The notes under the pieces: model-generated | Seen by the model: the letters and a program-made list of their open reading frames with translations, nothing else | What the model was told of the DNA's origin: nothing | Database searches by the model: none | Part shown: positions 62,740 through 64,000 of the stretch, piece after piece | Position numbering within the stretch: position 1 is the first letter of the stretch | Layout of the letters: every line of letters begins with the position of its first letter | From: Actinacidiphila yanglinensis | GTDB lineage: Bacteria > Actinomycetota > Actinomycetes > Streptomycetales > Streptomycetaceae | Direction of reading: 5' to 3' | Length of the DNA: 64,000 bases | NCBI RefSeq assembly: GCF_900107965.1 | Contig: NZ_FNVU01000002.1 | Coordinates: 434,001-498,000 of the forward strand | Translations under genes and position numbers: made by a program

Positions 62740-62805
62740 CCGTAGCCGTAGCCGTAGCCGTAGCCGTAGCCGTAGCCGTAGCCGTAGCCGTAGCCGTAGC
62801 CGTAG
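62734..62805. repeat. Twelve-copy CCGTAG hexanucleotide repeat
   Basis: CCGTAG is repeated 12 times without interruption (72 bases) and is followed by CCGTG. The first unit supplies the TAG stop of the flavin/Fe-S gene. The array fills the gap before the stop of the convergent hydrolase at 62819. On the minus strand one frame would read Gly-Tyr repeats if the hydrolase stop were lost. Such arrays are prone to slippage, so copy number may vary among strains. Confidence 0.9.
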
Positions 62806-62818
62806 CCGTGCCCGGGGC

Positions 62819-63739
62819 TCAGCGGGCCAGCAGGTCGCCGCAGAAGGAACGGATGGCGCGGTTGACCAGGACAGGCCGCTCCCACGGCATGAAGTGGCCG
62901 GCGCCCTTGACCCAGAAGGGGCCCACCGCTTCGGGGAGGGCGAGCGCGCACCGCTGCTCGACGTGGTCGCCGAGCGTCACCTGGTCCTCGCCGATCAGCA
63001 GCAGGGCCCGCTGGCGCACGGGCCGGTCGATCATCTCGGGCGCCGACAGCCCCCGGGTGCCCATCACCACCTCGTAGTCGGCGAAGGCGGCACGCAGCCG
63101 GGCCGCGTCGCCGTACGGCTCGGTGAGGAAGTCCAGGTCCTCGCTGTCGAAGGCGTCGGGCGGGCACCACATGCGGTGCCCGTAGAACTCGCTCACGTAA
63201 CGCCGCCGCCGCTCGGGGGTGTTCAGCTCCGCGACGAGCTCGTCGGCGTGGTGCCCCTGGCGGAGCTGGTAGTCGTGGATCGCGGATCGGGGCCGGCCCG
63301 GCGGTATGCCCGCCGCGGTGAACGCCTCGCCCAGGTCGGGCATCGAGTCGTCCAGGATCACCAGGCGGTCCACCCGGCCGGGGTACCGGTTGGCCATGTC
63401 GACGGCGACCATCGCGCCCAGGTCGTGCCCCGCGACGACCGCACGGTCCCAGCCGAGCGCGTCGAACAGGCCCGTCAGGTCGGCGTTGAAGGCGTTGAGG
63501 TCGTAGTGGCCGTCCGGTGCGAAGTCGGAGTCGCCGTAGCCGCGCAGGTCCGGCGCGACCACGTCGAACCCCGCCTCGGCCAGCGGGAGCAGGTTGTGCG
63601 ACCAGATCCGGCTGGTGCAGGGGAACCCGTGGACGAGCAGCAGCGGCACGCCGCCTTCGCCCCGGCGCCGCACCGCCAGGCGGTGGCCCGCCCGGACCTC
63701 GATCCGGACGGGCGCGACGACTTCTGCGGGAAGGGCCAT
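62819..63739 (-). CDS. Alpha/beta hydrolase, haloacetate dehalogenase-like
   Basis: This is a 306-residue alpha/beta hydrolase. HGFPCTSRIW carries the oxyanion loop, DLRGYGDSD follows, and the nucleophile elbow is GHDLGAM with Asp106 instead of Ser, which is the haloacetate dehalogenase/epoxide hydrolase type. FYGHRMWCPPDAFDSEDL may supply substrate-binding His/Trp, and the catalytic His is in GAGHFMPWERP. It may hydrolyse a C-halogen bond or an epoxide; the substrate is not known. The ATG at 63739 has GGGAAGGG upstream. It is convergent with the flavin/Fe-S gene across the hexamer repeat. Confidence 0.88.
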   Translation of the reverse strand: MALPAEVVAPVRIEVRAGHRLAVRRRGEGGVPLLLVHGFPCTSRIWSHNLLPLAEAGFDVVAPDLRGYGDSDFAPDGHYDLNAFNADLTGLFDALGWDRAVVAGHDLGAMVAVDMANRYPGRVDRLVILDDSMPDLGEAFTAAGIPPGRPRSAIHDYQLRQGHHADELVAELNTPERRRRYVSEFYGHRMWCPPDAFDSEDLDFLTEPYGDAARLRAAFADYEVVMGTRGLSAPEMIDRPVRQRALLLIGEDQVTLGDHVEQRCALALPEAVGPFWVKGAGHFMPWERPVLVNRAIRSFCGDLLAR

Positions 63740-63922
63740 GCCCCCGGTCTACCCGATCTCCGCGCCGGGCGGGCCCGCATCGCGCATGCGCCCGCTTCGG
63801 TGCGGGCCACGGCCCGGTCGGTGCCGCCGCGGGGGGACGCACCGCGGGCCCGCGCGCGACGGAGAGGTCCGCCGCACGCAGGCCCGCGCGATGACGACGC
63901 GTCAGCAGCCGTCCACCGGGGT

Positions 63923-64000
63923 TCAGCCGGCCGCCGCGTTGTCGACCTCGATCCCGTCGAAGGTCGCGTAGGAACCGGAGAGCTTGGTGACAACCACGGT
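63923..64000 (-). CDS. C-terminal fragment of an unidentified gene (runs off the window)
   Basis: The last 25 codons of a minus-strand frame end in TGA at 63925-63923. They read TVVVTKLSGSYATFDGIEV followed by DNAAAG, with GC-rich third positions. The composition suggests an end of a beta-rich, possibly secreted protein. The 5' part is outside the window, so no family can be named. Confidence 0.45.
   Translation of the reverse strand, partial: TVVVTKLSGSYATFDGIEVDNAAAG

Noticed and set aside
62529..63842. Gly-Tyr repeat protein on the minus strand across the hexamer array
   Set aside because: It needs a frame different from the real hydrolase, and the Gly-Tyr run is just the array read in that frame.

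Overview
The window comes from a very GC-rich actinomycete, most likely a Streptomyces or close relative. Codon third positions are almost always G or C. There is a complete conservon with two cytochromes P450, a SigB-type sigma factor, an ECF sigma factor, a SpoIIE-type phosphatase, many LAL, TetR and LacI regulators, and rare TTA leucine codons. I saw no rRNA, tRNA, CRISPR array, insertion sequence or prophage. It looks like chromosomal accessory DNA with a few housekeeping genes such as murJ.

Region 1 (1-9324) is a vWA/MoxR/TPR system joined to a RiPP-like unit. On the plus strand lie the end of a VMAP-C protein, a MoxR AAA+ ATPase and a 1507-residue SAV_2336/vWA - NB-ARC - TPR protein of the FxSxx-COOH system type, joined by 4-base GTGA and ATGA overlaps. 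Convergent to them are a small membrane protein gene, a 68-codon FxsA-like precursor gene and a HExxH-type peptide hydroxylase gene, the last two also joined by an ATGA overlap. The usual radical SAM gene is absent from the visible part and the precursor lacks an FxSxx end. TTA codons occur in three of these six genes, and I noticed none in any other gene of the window, which points to bldA control of this block.

Region 2 (9446-15412) is a conservon, cvnA-B-C-D followed by a CYP157-like P450 without the EXXR motif and a normal CYP154-like P450. All are co-directional and tightly coupled, with a good sigma70-type promoter upstream. Region 3 (15413-28369) holds a 1.7 kb gene-poor stretch, a membrane/LPG-synthase-like fusion, a SigB-type sigma factor, a DUF4132 protein coupled to a small ubiquitin-like (ThiS/MoaD-fold) protein ending in Gly-Gly, MurJ, an ECF sigma factor with a partner membrane protein, a GOLPH3-type protein and a 38-residue membrane peptide.

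Region 4 (28463-36131) contains a SpoIIE phosphatase that may be leaderless, a long inverted intergenic repeat, an aldo/keto reductase divergent from an HTH regulator across a palindromic operator, a LysM/SLT cell-wall protein, and a TetR/DHA2-MFS pair with two operators. Region 5 (36224-45782) is an L-arabinose regulon: a LacI-type regulator, araB, araD, araA and a sugar ABC transporter (binding lipoprotein, double ATPase, permease). It carries four copies of the operator TGTGAGCGCTMACA, two of them overlapping promoters, and strong terminators after araA and after the permease.

Region 6 (46018-64000) holds a HypX-type hydrogenase maturation protein without a hydrogenase nearby, an F420-NADP-reductase-like protein, a DHA2 exporter, a secreted phosphodiester glycosidase, a GNAT, a LAL regulator followed by a 53-residue peptide, a large secreted protein and an S53 peptidase, a D-lactate/glycolate-dehydrogenase-like flavin/Fe-S protein, a 12-copy hexanucleotide repeat, a haloacetate-dehalogenase-like hydrolase and the end of one more gene. 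All family assignments rest on reading motifs by eye; no database search was run.
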